DNA from: Gemmatimonadota bacterium
Lineage (GTDB): Bacteria; Gemmatimonadota; Gemmatimonadetes; Palauibacterales; Palauibacteraceae
DNA: 64,000 nucleotides
Direction of reading: 5' to 3'
NCBI GenBank assembly: GCA_022820995.1
Contig: JAJEEM010000022.1
Location: forward strand, 18,367-82,366
Shown here: one piece after another, positions 25,501 to 34,673 of the stretch
Position numbering within the stretch: position 1 is the stretch's first letter
How the letters are laid out: every line of letters starts with the position of its first letter
Translations under genes and position numbers: made by a program
The notes under the pieces: generated by a model
What the model saw: the letters and a program-made list of their open reading frames with translations, nothing else
The model's database searches: none
Told to the model about the DNA's origin: nothing

Positions 25501-26819
25501 CGGCAGAACTCGAGCCGCTCGAACCCGAGGTAGGGGTGGAGAATCTCCGGCAGCAGAATTCCCTCGCCCTCGCGGAAGCCGGTCTCGAGCAGGACCACGA
25601 TGAGCCGGGCGAGGGCCAGCGCCGAACCGTTCAGCGTATGCACGTGGGCGGGGCGTCCGCCGCGCTCGGGCCGGAAGCGGATGTCGGCGCGCCGGGCCTG
25701 AAAGTCCCCGTACGATGAACAGCTGGACACCTCGAGCCATGCCTCGACGCCGGGAGCCCAGATCTCCAGGTCGTAGGTGATCGCGTTCGCGAATCCGAGA
25801 TCGCCCAGCGGAAGCAGGACCCGCCGGTACGGGACCTCCAGAAGCTCGAGCACGCGCTCGGCATGGCGGGTCAGGAGTTCCAGCTGCGCCTCCGACTCCT
25901 CCGGCCGGCAGATGCGGACGATCTCCACCTTGTCGAACTGATGGACGCGCAGGAGCCCGCGCGTATCGCGGCCCGCCGCACCGGCTTCCCGCCGGAAGCA
26001 GGGCGTGTGCGCGACGTACGCCAGCGGCAGGTCGTGCGCGGACAGCATCTCTCCGCGGTGCAGATTGGTGAGAGGCACCTCGGCCGTCGGCACGAGGAAG
26101 AGGTCGTCGGGATCCGTCCGGTAGGCGTCGTCCTCGAACTTCGGGATGTGTCCCGTCCCCGTCATCGAGTCCCGCGAGACGACGAGGGGGGGCAGGACCT
26201 CCAGGTATCCGTGCTCGCGCACGTGAAGGTCCAGCATGAACTGGACGAGCGCGCGGCTGAGGCGAGCGCCGCCTCCGACGAGGAGGGGGAAGCCGGAGCC
26301 GGCGATCTTCGCCCCGCGCTCGATATCCAGCAACGGCGTCCGTCCTCCCGGGAGCGCGGCTCCGCCGGGATCCGCATGGCCGTGCGTCGCGCCGAGCTCC
26401 CAGTGCGGCGGCACTTCGTCTTTCCGCGGGGAGCCCCATTCCGCGACCGTGGGCCCTTCCCCTTCCTCGCCGGGCGGGACGCGGGGGTCCGGGATGTTCG
26501 GGATCTGCAGGAGGTGATCGCGCAATTCCGCCTCGGTGCGCGCAAGGTCGGCGTCGAGGGCCTTGATCCGGGCGGCCACGCGGCGCATCGCGTCGATTTC
26601 CGCCGAGGCATCCTCGCCCCTGCCCTTCGCGGCGCCGATCGCCTTCGACGCGGTGTTCCGCTCGGCCTTCAGGACCTCCACTTCCCGGATCAGGCGGCGG
26701 CGGACCTCATCCGCCGTGAACGTCGCCTCCACGAGTCCCGCCGCGTGCTCGTCGCCGCGTTTCCGCATGGCGTCGCGGACGAGTCCGGGGTCGTCGCGGA
26801 GGGTTCTGAGGTCAAGCAT
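25497..26819 (-). CDS. serS: Serine--tRNA ligase
   Basis: This 440-residue class II synthetase charges tRNA-Ser and tRNA-Sec. The N-terminal helical arm is the tRNA-binding coiled coil (residues about 30-100). The class II core shows motif 2 (TPCFRREAGAAGRDTRGLLR) and motif 3 (NGSALALARLIVVLLE). The segment TGHIPKFEDDAYR is typical of the family. Length is standard. Confidence 0.97.
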   Translation of the reverse strand: MLDLRTLRDDPGLVRDAMRKRGDEHAAGLVEATFTADEVRRRLIREVEVLKAERNTASKAIGAAKGRGEDASAEIDAMRRVAARIKALDADLARTEAELRDHLLQIPNIPDPRVPPGEEGEGPTVAEWGSPRKDEVPPHWELGATHGHADPGGAALPGGRTPLLDIERGAKIAGSGFPLLVGGGARLSRALVQFMLDLHVREHGYLEVLPPLVVSRDSMTGTGHIPKFEDDAYRTDPDDLFLVPTAEVPLTNLHRGEMLSAHDLPLAYVAHTPCFRREAGAAGRDTRGLLRVHQFDKVEIVRICRPEESEAQLELLTRHAERVLELLEVPYRRVLLPLGDLGFANAITYDLEIWAPGVEAWLEVSSCSSYGDFQARRADIRFRPERGGRPAHVHTLNGSALALARLIVVLLETGFREGEGILLPEILHPYLGFERLEFCR

Positions 26820-26852
26820 GTCGATGCGGGGCGGAATCTGCCGAACGGGGCG

Positions 26853-27425
26853 TCACAGGGAACCGTGCGTTCCCGGTTCGAGGACGATGTCTCCGCAGTT
26901 CGGGTTGACCAGGTGGCGGAAGATGATCGTTCCCTCTTCGGGATCGATGGAGAGGACCTGCAGCTTCGCATAACGGCTGCAGGCGAGAAAATTGTTCGGG
27001 TCGACGCGGCTGCGCGCGATGAGCACATCCCCCGGCTGAACGGCGAGGGGCGCGTTCAGCGTGTACCCGTCCTGCGGGGCCTCGAGCACGGCGTCGAAGC
27101 GTTCGGCGACGATCTGCAGACCTGCGTCCGTCACGCTGTCCGCGACCGCCGAGAAGGGGACGAGTTCCGCCGCCCCGTCCCGGATCTGAAAGAGGAAATC
27201 CCAGTTCAGCGTCTGGTCCACGCGGGCCGGAACCGCGAGGACGATGTCGAAGGCCGGAGGATCTTCGAGGCGACCCGTGACGTAGTCATACAGCGTGACC
27301 TCCGTCGGCGTGAGCGGAACATCGCCGAGGAAGGCATCGAACGGATCGTCGCAGGCGGTCGCCGCGAGCGCGAGGATCAGCGCTCCGAGCCGTGCGGGCG
27401 GACGGATTCGGTGTCGGGGAAGCAT
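26853..27425 (-). CDS. Putative lipoprotein, function unknown
   Basis: This is a 190-residue protein with a lipoprotein signal. A basic N-terminus and hydrophobic stretch end in LAATAC, giving a lipid-modified Cys near residue 25. The mature part is acidic and has no domain I recognise. Two later cysteines (ACSRY and NPNCGD) could form a disulphide. It is the first gene of a serS-kinase-pcrA run, 33 bases before serS. There is no clear Shine-Dalgarno. Confidence 0.6.
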   Translation of the reverse strand: MLPRHRIRPPARLGALILALAATACDDPFDAFLGDVPLTPTEVTLYDYVTGRLEDPPAFDIVLAVPARVDQTLNWDFLFQIRDGAAELVPFSAVADSVTDAGLQIVAERFDAVLEAPQDGYTLNAPLAVQPGDVLIARSRVDPNNFLACSRYAKLQVLSIDPEEGTIIFRHLVNPNCGDIVLEPGTHGSL

Positions 27426-27618
27426 GGCGCGAAAACTGTCGCCCGGGCGGGACTCGGGCAAGAAAAAACACCCGGACGAAGGGGGATCGACCGGCCGGGT
27501 CGGCAACGTGGCGCGGCACCCGCGGCGTCCGTAGCTTGGCCGCGTCGCGGCCGGCCCGCGGCGGGAAGATCCCGCGCACGCAACGGGCGGTTCGGAGGAC
27601 GGGAGGGAGGCTCTGTCG

Positions 27619-28665
27619 GTGCACCTCGAGGCGTACTGCGCGGTCCTCGCGGGCGGGATCGGCCGCCGGTTCTGGCCCGCTTCGACCCCGGCCCGTCCCA
27701 AGCAACTCCTGCCCCTCGCGGGCCCCGACCCCCTCATCGACGATACGCTGGCCCGTGCCGTCTCGCTGGTGGGCGCCCCGCGCGTCCGGGTCGTCGCGGC
27801 GGAACGCCTGGTGGAACTCATGCGCCCGAGCCTGGATGCGGCGGGTGTCGACGCGCTCGTCGAACCGAAGGCGCGCGGAACGGGGCCGGCCCTCGTCTGG
27901 GCAGCCTCCGAGATCGAGCGGGCTCAACCGGGAGCCCTGATGATCTCCATGCACGCTGACCACCGCATCGAGCCCGTGGAGGCGCTCAAGGAGACGCTGC
28001 AGCCGGCGCTCCAGGCGGCCCGGGAGGGATACCTGTGCTGCGTCGGCGTGCGGCCGGACCGCGCCGAGACCGGATTCGGATACCTGGAGACCGGGCGGGA
28101 GACGACGTCCGGCGCGCGGGAGGTGCGGCGCTTCGTGGAGAAGCCGGGTCCCGCCAGGGCCCGGGAATACCTGAAGTCGGGGCGCTTCCTCTGGAACTCC
28201 GGCATCTTCGCGTGGCGGGCCGCCGATCTGGTCGAGGCCGCCCGACGCTGCGCGCGCGAACTCGCGGGAGCGTGGCCGGCCTTCGAGCGCGGCGATGCGG
28301 AGGGCTTCTTCGCGCGTGCCGATCCGGTCGCGATCGATGTCTGCGTGATGGAGCGGGCCGAGCGCGTGGCCGCCGTCGAGGCCCGATTCGCCTGGGACGA
28401 TCTCGGCGTGTGGAGCGCGCTTCTGCGCTCCCGGCCGGTGGACGAGGCCGGGAACGCCTCCGTCGGCTCCACCCGTCTCCTCGACGCGAGGGACAACGTC
28501 GTGTGGACGGAGTCCCGCCGGGCCACGGTCATCGGGGTCTCGGACCTCGTCATCGTGGAGGCGAACGGCGAACTCCTCGTGATGCCGCGCGAAAAGGCCG
28601 CGGAACTCGACGCTCGTCTGCGAGAGATCGACACGGACCCCTCCTCTTCCGAACCGCCGCGTTGA
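27619..28665 (+). CDS. manC: Mannose-1-phosphate guanylyltransferase
   Basis: This is a 348-residue nucleotidyltransferase that makes GDP-mannose from mannose-1-phosphate and GTP. The pyrophosphorylase signature is VLAGGIGRRFWPASTPARPKQLLPL. The sugar-binding FVEKPGPARAREYL and LWNSGIFAWRA motifs point to the ManC/AlgA N-terminal domain type without a phosphomannose isomerase domain. GGGAGG is well placed before the GTG at 27619. It overlaps the next gene (TTGA). Confidence 0.88.
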   Translation: MHLEAYCAVLAGGIGRRFWPASTPARPKQLLPLAGPDPLIDDTLARAVSLVGAPRVRVVAAERLVELMRPSLDAAGVDALVEPKARGTGPALVWAASEIERAQPGALMISMHADHRIEPVEALKETLQPALQAAREGYLCCVGVRPDRAETGFGYLETGRETTSGAREVRRFVEKPGPARAREYLKSGRFLWNSGIFAWRAADLVEAARRCARELAGAWPAFERGDAEGFFARADPVAIDVCVMERAERVAAVEARFAWDDLGVWSALLRSRPVDEAGNASVGSTRLLDARDNVVWTESRRATVIGVSDLVIVEANGELLVMPREKAAELDARLREIDTDPSSSEPPR

Positions 28666-29858
28666 CGACGCTGGTCATGTTCGACGACGAGCGGGCGGAC
28701 GGATGGGCTCCCTTCGCGCTCACCCGGCCGTGCGGCGAACTCGTCTTCGGCCGCTGGACGTTGCGCGAACGGCTGGAACGGGTGGCGCGGACGCGCGTGG
28801 CCGGCCACGTGACGCGCCCCTGGCTGCGCCGGTACGCGGAGCCCGGAGCGCCGCGCTGCCTGGACGCGGGCGGGCTGTCGACGCCCTGCACCGTATGGAA
28901 TGCCCGGGCGGTGCCGTCACTCGAAGCGGCGTGGAGCGACGCGCCCGCCAACGTCTGGGTCGCCGGCGAGTTGGCGGGCGTCCGCCTGGGAGCCGGCACG
29001 GAGCCGCCGCGCGCGGACTGGTTCGCCGCTCCGCGGCCCCGCTCCGGGCTGCCGGACCGCGAGGTGCCCGGCGCCTGGCTTCGATACCCGTGGGACCTCG
29101 TGTCCGCGGGACCCGACCGGCTGGCCGCCGACCTGGCGGCCGGCCCGGGCACGGAGACGCCGGAACTACCGAGCGGCTGCTGGCGCCTCGGCGATGCCCC
29201 GATTCGCCTCGGCGAGGGGACGCGCGTCGAACCCGGCGTGCTGTTCGATGCGCGCGAGGGCCCGATCGAACTCGGTCCCGGAGTCGAGGTCCGCGCCGGC
29301 ACCCGCCTCGGCGGGCCGCTCTACGCCGGACCCGGCTCGCATCTCCTGGGCGGCCACATCTCGCGCTTTGCGGGGGGGGCCTGCTCCCGCGTGCGGGGCG
29401 AGATCGACCAGGTCACGACGCTGGGCCATTCGAACAAGGCGCACGACGGGTTTCTCGGACATGCGTACCTCGGCTGCTGGGTCAACCTCGGCGCGGCCAC
29501 GGTGAACAGCGATCTCAAGCACACCTACGGCACAATCCGGGTAGGGCCGCCGGGCGCGCGGCGGGACACCGGACTCCTGAAGTTCGGCTGCCTGCTCGGA
29601 GATCACGTGAAGACGGGCGTCGGCACTCGACTCGAGACCGGCACGGTCGTCGGCGCCGGCTCGAGCCTGTTCGGAGCCGAGACGCCGCCGCGATGGGTGC
29701 AACCTTTCTCGTGGGGAGGGGGCCGGAGCCGGGAGCCGCACCGTCGCGGCGATTTCCTCTCCACCGCCGTCCGGGTCGTCGAGCGCCGGGGACTGGAAGG
29801 GACCCGGGAACTGCGGGACTGGCTGGGCGACGTCTGGGACGAGGCCCGCTGCTCGTGA
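28662..29858 (+). CDS. GlmU-like putative sugar nucleotidyl transferase
   Basis: This is a 398-residue protein related to the GlmU-like sugar nucleotidyl transferases found in Gemmatimonadota and Bacteroidota. The N-terminus (APFALTRPCGELVFGRWTLRERLE) matches the divergent nucleotidyltransferase region of this family. The C-terminal half is a left-handed beta-helix acyltransferase-like domain with hexapeptide-like repeats (for example LGEGTRVEPGVLFD and LGPGVEVRAGTRLGGPL). The TTG at 28662 overlaps the manC stop; the ATG at 28677 is an alternative start. The substrate is unknown; pairing with manC suggests a nucleotide-sugar for glycan synthesis. Confidence 0.72.
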   Translation: MTTLVMFDDERADGWAPFALTRPCGELVFGRWTLRERLERVARTRVAGHVTRPWLRRYAEPGAPRCLDAGGLSTPCTVWNARAVPSLEAAWSDAPANVWVAGELAGVRLGAGTEPPRADWFAAPRPRSGLPDREVPGAWLRYPWDLVSAGPDRLAADLAAGPGTETPELPSGCWRLGDAPIRLGEGTRVEPGVLFDAREGPIELGPGVEVRAGTRLGGPLYAGPGSHLLGGHISRFAGGACSRVRGEIDQVTTLGHSNKAHDGFLGHAYLGCWVNLGAATVNSDLKHTYGTIRVGPPGARRDTGLLKFGCLLGDHVKTGVGTRLETGTVVGAGSSLFGAETPPRWVQPFSWGGGRSREPHRRGDFLSTAVRVVERRGLEGTRELRDWLGDVWDEARCS

Positions 29859-30685
29859 GCCTGACCGTCGCATCGCTGGGCTCGGGGAGCCGCGGAAACG
29901 CTTTCCTCGTGGAGAGCGACCGCGCCCGCGTGCTCGTCGACGCGGGGTTCTCCGGGGTTCAGCTTGCCCGCCGACTCGCCGAACTCGATGTGGAGCCGGA
30001 AGCCGTCGACCTCGTCGTCGTCACGCACGAGCACCGTGATCACGCCGCGGGCGCCGGCATCGGGGCACGCCGCTGGGGCTGGCGGCTCGCGATGAACGCG
30101 CCTACCCGCCGGGCCTGCGCTCCCCTCCTGCGCGGACAGGAGCGATGCGAGGACCTGCCGCGCACGGGACTCGAGGTCGGCGACCTCGCGATCGAGGCCG
30201 CGCCGACCGCGCACGACGCCGCGAAACCCGTCGCCGTCACGGTTCTGCACCGGCCCACGGGCCTGCGGGTGGGGATTGCGACGGACCTCGGGAGACCGAC
30301 GACGCCCGTCCGCGTGGCGCTCCGGGAGTGCGCCTTTCTCGTCATGGAAGCGAACCACGACGAACACCGTCTGCGCGCGGCTTCCTATCCCTGGCGGGTC
30401 AAGCAGCGGATCGGAGGCAGTCGCGGGCATCTCTCCAACCGCCACGCGGCCGACTTCGCGCGCGAACTCGCGCACCCCGGGCTGGGCGGGATCCTGCTCG
30501 TCCACCTGAGCCAGGAGTGCAACGACCGGGAGCTCGCTCTGGAGAGAGTCGCGGAAGGCCTCGCGCCGGCGGCATACGATGGGCTGCTGGAGGCCGCCGC
30601 GCAGGAGGAACCGAGCCCCCGCTACGACGTGGTCGCGCTCGCGAGGGCTCGGGCCGGCGCCGAACAACTCTCCCTCTCCATCTGA
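29855..30685 (+). CDS. Metallo-beta-lactamase fold hydrolase, WalJ/YycJ type
   Basis: This is a 276-residue MBL-fold protein. The metal-binding motif is THEHRDHAAG, followed by a His in PTAHDAAKP, an Asp in GIATDLGRP and a late HLSQECN. The N-terminal VASLGSGSRGNAFLVE signature is that of YycJ/WalJ, a family with 5'-exonuclease-like members. The GTG overlaps the upstream stop (GTGA). Its relation to the two sugar-nucleotide genes is unclear. Confidence 0.85.
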   Translation: MSLTVASLGSGSRGNAFLVESDRARVLVDAGFSGVQLARRLAELDVEPEAVDLVVVTHEHRDHAAGAGIGARRWGWRLAMNAPTRRACAPLLRGQERCEDLPRTGLEVGDLAIEAAPTAHDAAKPVAVTVLHRPTGLRVGIATDLGRPTTPVRVALRECAFLVMEANHDEHRLRAASYPWRVKQRIGGSRGHLSNRHAADFARELAHPGLGGILLVHLSQECNDRELALERVAEGLAPAAYDGLLEAAAQEEPSPRYDVVALARARAGAEQLSLSI

Positions 30686-30689
30686 CCTC

Positions 30690-30723
30690 GGCCCGGCGTG
30701 CGGTCCACGCCGTCCCCCGGGCC
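30690..30723. terminator. Hairpin between convergent walJ-like and rseP genes
   Basis: GGCCCGG (30690-30696) pairs with CCGGGCC (30717-30723). An inner CGTG/CACG pair (30697-30700 with 30706-30709) extends the stem with a bulge. It occupies most of the 43-base gap between two converging genes and could serve both strands. There is no T run. Confidence 0.4.
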
Positions 30724-30728
30724 GCAGC

Positions 30729-31838
30729 CTACCGGAGAATCACTCTCAGCACGTCGTTTCCCACGGCCCACACCATGAGGGCCAGAACGAAGACCATCCC
30801 CACCGTAGTGAACCGCATGCGGGCCTGGACGCTGAGCGCCCGGCCGCGGACCGCCTCGATCCCCAGGAAGAGGAGGTGTCCCCCGTCGAGGACGGGAATC
30901 GGCAGCAGGTTGAAGACGGCGAGATTGATGCTGATGATCGCCATGAAACTCAGGAGTTCCCAGAATCCCGCGCGCGCCGCGCGTCCGGAGATCTCCCCGA
31001 TCAGAATCGGTCCGCCGACTTCGCGCGCCGAACTTCGCCCGGTGACGAGGTCTCCGAGGAACTGAAGGATGGCGCCGCCCCAGTAGTTCGCGTTCGACCA
31101 GCCCCGCCCCAGCGCCGCGATGGGACCCGCTCGACCTCGATCCGCGCCGACGGAGATCCCGATGCGCCCGACCGTCCTCGATTCTCCCGTGAGGTCCGAG
31201 TACTGCTCGACGGCGTCGGGCGTCGCGACGAAGGTGAGCTGCTCGCCGCCCCGCTCCACGACGATGTCGACGGGTTCTCCGGCCCGGCGCTCGATCCGCA
31301 TCGTGACCTGGGCGGGGTCGTGCACCGCTCCGCCATCCACGCGCAGAACCAGATCTTCGCTTTGAAGTCCCGCCTCCGCGGCGGGTGACCCGGGTTCGAC
31401 CTCGGCGATCCGCGGCTCGAACACGCCACGCCCCATCGCGATCGCCGCGAAGGCGACAACCGCGAACATCCAGTTCATGATCACGCCGGCCGAGATGGCG
31501 AGGAAGCGGGCCCAGAGCGGCTTCCCGTCGAAGTCACCAGGCCCCGGACGCGCCTCGCTCCGCCCCGTGTCGTACGAGGCGCCCCCGCCGCCGCCCTCGA
31601 GGGTCGACGTCACTTCCTCGTCCGCCATCCCGGCCATCTTGACGTAACCGCCGAGCGGGATCCACGAGAGGACATACTCCGTTTCACCGAGCCGGAACCC
31701 CACCATCTTCGGGCCCAGGCCGATCGAAAACCGCGGTACGTCGATCCCGACGCTCTTCGCAGCGGCAAAATGCCCCAGCTCGTGCACGAAGATGAGCACG
31801 CCCAGGACGATGATGGTTACCAGAATCGTTACGATCAC
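30729..31838 (-). CDS. rseP: RIP metalloprotease RseP (site-2 protease)
   Basis: This is a 369-residue intramembrane zinc protease that cleaves anti-sigma factors or remnant signal peptides. The zinc motif HELGH lies near residue 19 in the first membrane helix. A PDZ domain follows (around EPGSPAAEAGLQSEDLVLRV). The NLLPIPVLDGGHLLF motif contains the third metal ligand. A Gly-rich insert (EGGGGGASYD) precedes the PDZ region. The start overlaps the dxr stop (ATGA). Confidence 0.95.
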   Translation of the reverse strand: MIVTILVTIIVLGVLIFVHELGHFAAAKSVGIDVPRFSIGLGPKMVGFRLGETEYVLSWIPLGGYVKMAGMADEEVTSTLEGGGGGASYDTGRSEARPGPGDFDGKPLWARFLAISAGVIMNWMFAVVAFAAIAMGRGVFEPRIAEVEPGSPAAEAGLQSEDLVLRVDGGAVHDPAQVTMRIERRAGEPVDIVVERGGEQLTFVATPDAVEQYSDLTGESRTVGRIGISVGADRGRAGPIAALGRGWSNANYWGGAILQFLGDLVTGRSSAREVGGPILIGEISGRAARAGFWELLSFMAIISINLAVFNLLPIPVLDGGHLLFLGIEAVRGRALSVQARMRFTTVGMVFVLALMVWAVGNDVLRVILR

Positions 31839-33001
31839 TCAGCGTCTCCCGACTTGGACTCCCCGTGTGGGTCGCGGGCGATGGCACGCGCCCGGGTGTC
31901 GACGCGCCGCGCATCCTCGATCGATTCGATGGCGCGCGACGAGAACCGTTCAAGTGTACGAAGCACGACATCGGCGAGTTCCCTGAAGCCGACGTCCCCG
32001 GAGAGGAACCTCTCGACCGCGACCTCGTTGGCCGCGTTGAAGGCCACCGGAAACTCGCCTCCCGCCTCCCCCGCCGCGACCCCCGCGCGAAAGAGGGGAA
32101 AATCCTCCTCCCGCACCGGTTCGAACTCCAGCGGGCCATCCCGGACGGGGTCGAACCCGGCCTCCCGCCGCGCGTCGTCCAGCCGGTCGGGGTAGCCGAG
32201 GGCCCATAGGATCGGAATCTCCATCGAGGGCCGGCCCAATTGCGCAAGCGAGGAGCCGTCCCTGAATTCGACGAGGGAATGGACGATGGATGTGGGGTGC
32301 ACGACGACCTCGATACGCTCGTACGGGAGGTCGAACAGCGCGTGCGCCTCGATGACCTCGAGCGCCTTGTTCGCCAGCGTGGCGGAGTCGATCGTGATCT
32401 TGGCTCCCATCGACCACGTGGGATGACGCAGGGCATCGGCCGGCGTCACGGTGGCGAGCCGCCGCGCCGGCCACTCGCGGAAGGGACCGCCCGAAGCCGT
32501 GAGGGTGACCCGCGCGACCTCCGACACCGGACGCCCGGCCAGACACTGGTGGACCGCGGAGTGCTCGCTGTCCACGGGCAGGAGCTCGCCGCCTCCGCGC
32601 CGCAGCGCCCGCATCACGAGCTCTCCGCCCGCCACGAGCGACTCCTTGTTGGCGAGCGCCAGCCGCTTCCCCGCTCCGATCGCCGCCAGAGTCGCGTCGA
32701 GCCCGGCAAACCCGACGATCGCGTTGAGGACGATGTCGATCCCGGGCGATCGGGCGGCCTCCGCGAGCGCATCGGCGCCGAACCGCCACTCTCCGGACCA
32801 TTGCGGCGCAAAGTCGTCCGGGGGAGGAGTCCCGAGCACGACGAAATCGGGATCCCGGTCGAGCGCGAGCGCATCGAGGGCCTCCCAACTGCGGTTCGCC
32901 GTCAGCACGGCGGCGCGGAACCGGGCCGGATGGCGGCGGATCACTTCGAGCGTGCCCGCGCCGACGGATCCCGTGGCGCCGAGGACGGCGACGTGCTTCA
33001 C
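31835..33001 (-). CDS. dxr: 1-deoxy-D-xylulose-5-phosphate reductoisomerase
   Basis: This 388-residue enzyme performs the second step of the MEP isoprenoid pathway. The N-terminal NADPH-binding motif is LGATGSVGAGTLEVI. The catalytic and metal region contains ALANKESLVAGG, PVDSEHSA and ASGGPFREW, and the later HPTWSMGAKITIDSATLANKALEVIEAH is highly diagnostic. The GTG at 33001 overlaps the cdsA stop (GTGA). The cluster uppS-cdsA-dxr-rseP is widely conserved. Confidence 0.97.
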   Translation of the reverse strand: MKHVAVLGATGSVGAGTLEVIRRHPARFRAAVLTANRSWEALDALALDRDPDFVVLGTPPPDDFAPQWSGEWRFGADALAEAARSPGIDIVLNAIVGFAGLDATLAAIGAGKRLALANKESLVAGGELVMRALRRGGGELLPVDSEHSAVHQCLAGRPVSEVARVTLTASGGPFREWPARRLATVTPADALRHPTWSMGAKITIDSATLANKALEVIEAHALFDLPYERIEVVVHPTSIVHSLVEFRDGSSLAQLGRPSMEIPILWALGYPDRLDDARREAGFDPVRDGPLEFEPVREEDFPLFRAGVAAGEAGGEFPVAFNAANEVAVERFLSGDVGFRELADVVLRTLERFSSRAIESIEDARRVDTRARAIARDPHGESKSGDAE

Positions 33002-33852
33002 GCGAAGAGGGAGAGGAAAAGGAACGCGGCCGGGATCGCCCACAGGATGGAATCGAGCCGGTCCAGCATCCCTCCGTGCCCCGGGAGCAGGCCCGATGAG
33101 TCCTTCACGCCGCATTCTCGCTTGAGGGCGGACTCCGCGAGATCCCCGACGATCGCCAACCCCGTCACGACGAGTCCGAAGGCCAGCGTGGGCGCCGGGT
33201 CCAGCGTCCAGGTCTCCGGAAGGAGGAAGCGCGGGTAGAGGACGGCGACGGCGAGGCCCGCCAGCAGCGCACACACGGCTCCGGCCACCGTCTTGTTGGG
33301 GCTCAGGCGCGGCGCGAGCGGCCGTTTCCCGAAGGCTCGGCCGCCGAGGTACGCCGCGGTGTCGGCAAGCCACGTGATGACGACCGGGAGGAAGAAGAGG
33401 AGCGTACCGGCCATCCGGGCGGCGCTCGCATCGGCGCCGGCCGACAGCAGAAGGCCGCCTTCGCGCAGGGGGAGCCCCAACGCGAGGAGTCCCCCGACGT
33501 AGAAGACGCCGAACGCCGAGCAGGCGGCGGACCGGATCGGCCGCTCCGAGAGATCCGCTGTCGTGAGCGCGAGCACGGGGAACAGGAGCATCAGGCCCAC
33601 CGCATAGAATCCACCGCTCTCGAGACCGCCCGCGAAGACGGCGAACGGGAAGAGAAACGCGGCCACCGCTCCCGTCAAGCCGAGGACCCGCGTCCCGGTA
33701 CCGCGCATCATCGCGGCGTATTCCCGGTACCCGAGCGCGGCCGCCGCGCCCAGGCCGGTGACGAAAACCACCCCGCCGGCATAGGTCACCAGCGCGCAGA
33801 GGGGGACTCCGACGCCTGCGACCGCGAGCCTCTTGCGGAGGTCGGGACTCAT
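32998..33852 (-). CDS. cdsA: Phosphatidate cytidylyltransferase
   Basis: This 284-residue integral membrane enzyme makes CDP-diacylglycerol for phospholipid synthesis. About eight hydrophobic segments are visible. The family signature lies near the C-terminus as SALKRECGVKDSSGLLPGHG followed by GMLDRLDS. The start ATG is 16 bases after the uppS stop. Confidence 0.95.
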   Translation of the reverse strand: MSPDLRKRLAVAGVGVPLCALVTYAGGVVFVTGLGAAAALGYREYAAMMRGTGTRVLGLTGAVAAFLFPFAVFAGGLESGGFYAVGLMLLFPVLALTTADLSERPIRSAACSAFGVFYVGGLLALGLPLREGGLLLSAGADASAARMAGTLLFFLPVVITWLADTAAYLGGRAFGKRPLAPRLSPNKTVAGAVCALLAGLAVAVLYPRFLLPETWTLDPAPTLAFGLVVTGLAIVGDLAESALKRECGVKDSSGLLPGHGGMLDRLDSILWAIPAAFLFLSLFA

Positions 33853-33868
33853 GCCGAACCCGGTCGCC

Positions 33869-34633
33869 TCACGTCTTCACCAGCCCGAATCTCCGCTCCC
33901 GGCGCCGGTAGTCGACGAGCGCGCCGAAGAGATGCTCCCGGGTGAAATCGGGCCAAAGGACGTCGGTCACGAAGAGTTCCGCGTACGCGAGCTGCCAGAG
34001 GAGAAAGTTGGAGATGCGCTGTTCCCCCGAGGTCCGGATCAGAAGGTCCGGGTCCGGCCAGTCCCGCGTCAGGAGTTCGGCCGCGAAGCGCTCGGCGTCG
34101 ATCTCCTCCGGGGCCAACTCGCCCTCCACGCAACGCTGTGCGAGCGTTCGCGCCACACCCGCGAGTTCCGCCCGCGATCCGTAGCTGATCGCGAGGTGCA
34201 CTTCCAGTGCCGTTCCGCCCTCCGTCGACCCCTCGAGTTCGGAGATCGCCCGGCGGGCCTCGTCGGGAAGCCGCGGCCGGTCGCCGAACACGGTGACGCG
34301 GATGCCGTGCCTGACCAGAGCTTCGCGCTGGCTCCTCACATACTCCTGGAGGAGCGTCATCAGCGCTTCCACCTCCGTGGAGGGGCGAAACCAGTTTTCG
34401 TCCGAGAAGGCGTACAGGGTAAGGTGGGCCACGCCGGCCTCCACCGACCCTTCGATGATCTCGCGCACCGCCGTCATGCCCGCGCGGTGCCCCTCCCATC
34501 TCGGCAGGCCGCGCTGTCTCGCCCAGCGGCCGTTTCCGTCCATGATGACGGCTACATGGGTGGGTACTTCCCCCTGCCGCACGGTTTCCAGTGCCGCCGT
34601 CATGCCGCTCTTCTCCCCGCTCATGCGGCCCAA
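33869..34633 (-). CDS. uppS: Polyprenyl diphosphate synthase (undecaprenyl type)
   Basis: This 254-residue cis-prenyltransferase makes the C55 lipid carrier for peptidoglycan and other glycans. The substrate motif HVAVIMDGNGRWARQRG contains the catalytic Asp. YAFSDENWFRP and the C-terminal PDLLIRTSGEQRISNFLLWQ are diagnostic. Several Met codons lie near the start (residues 1, 4 and 11), so the exact start is uncertain by up to ten residues. Confidence 0.95.
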   Translation of the reverse strand: MGRMSGEKSGMTAALETVRQGEVPTHVAVIMDGNGRWARQRGLPRWEGHRAGMTAVREIIEGSVEAGVAHLTLYAFSDENWFRPSTEVEALMTLLQEYVRSQREALVRHGIRVTVFGDRPRLPDEARRAISELEGSTEGGTALEVHLAISYGSRAELAGVARTLAQRCVEGELAPEEIDAERFAAELLTRDWPDPDLLIRTSGEQRISNFLLWQLAYAELFVTDVLWPDFTREHLFGALVDYRRRERRFGLVKT

Positions 34634-34673
34634 GCTCGCTCCGCACGGGCGGGGGTGTCAAAACAGGCGGCGA

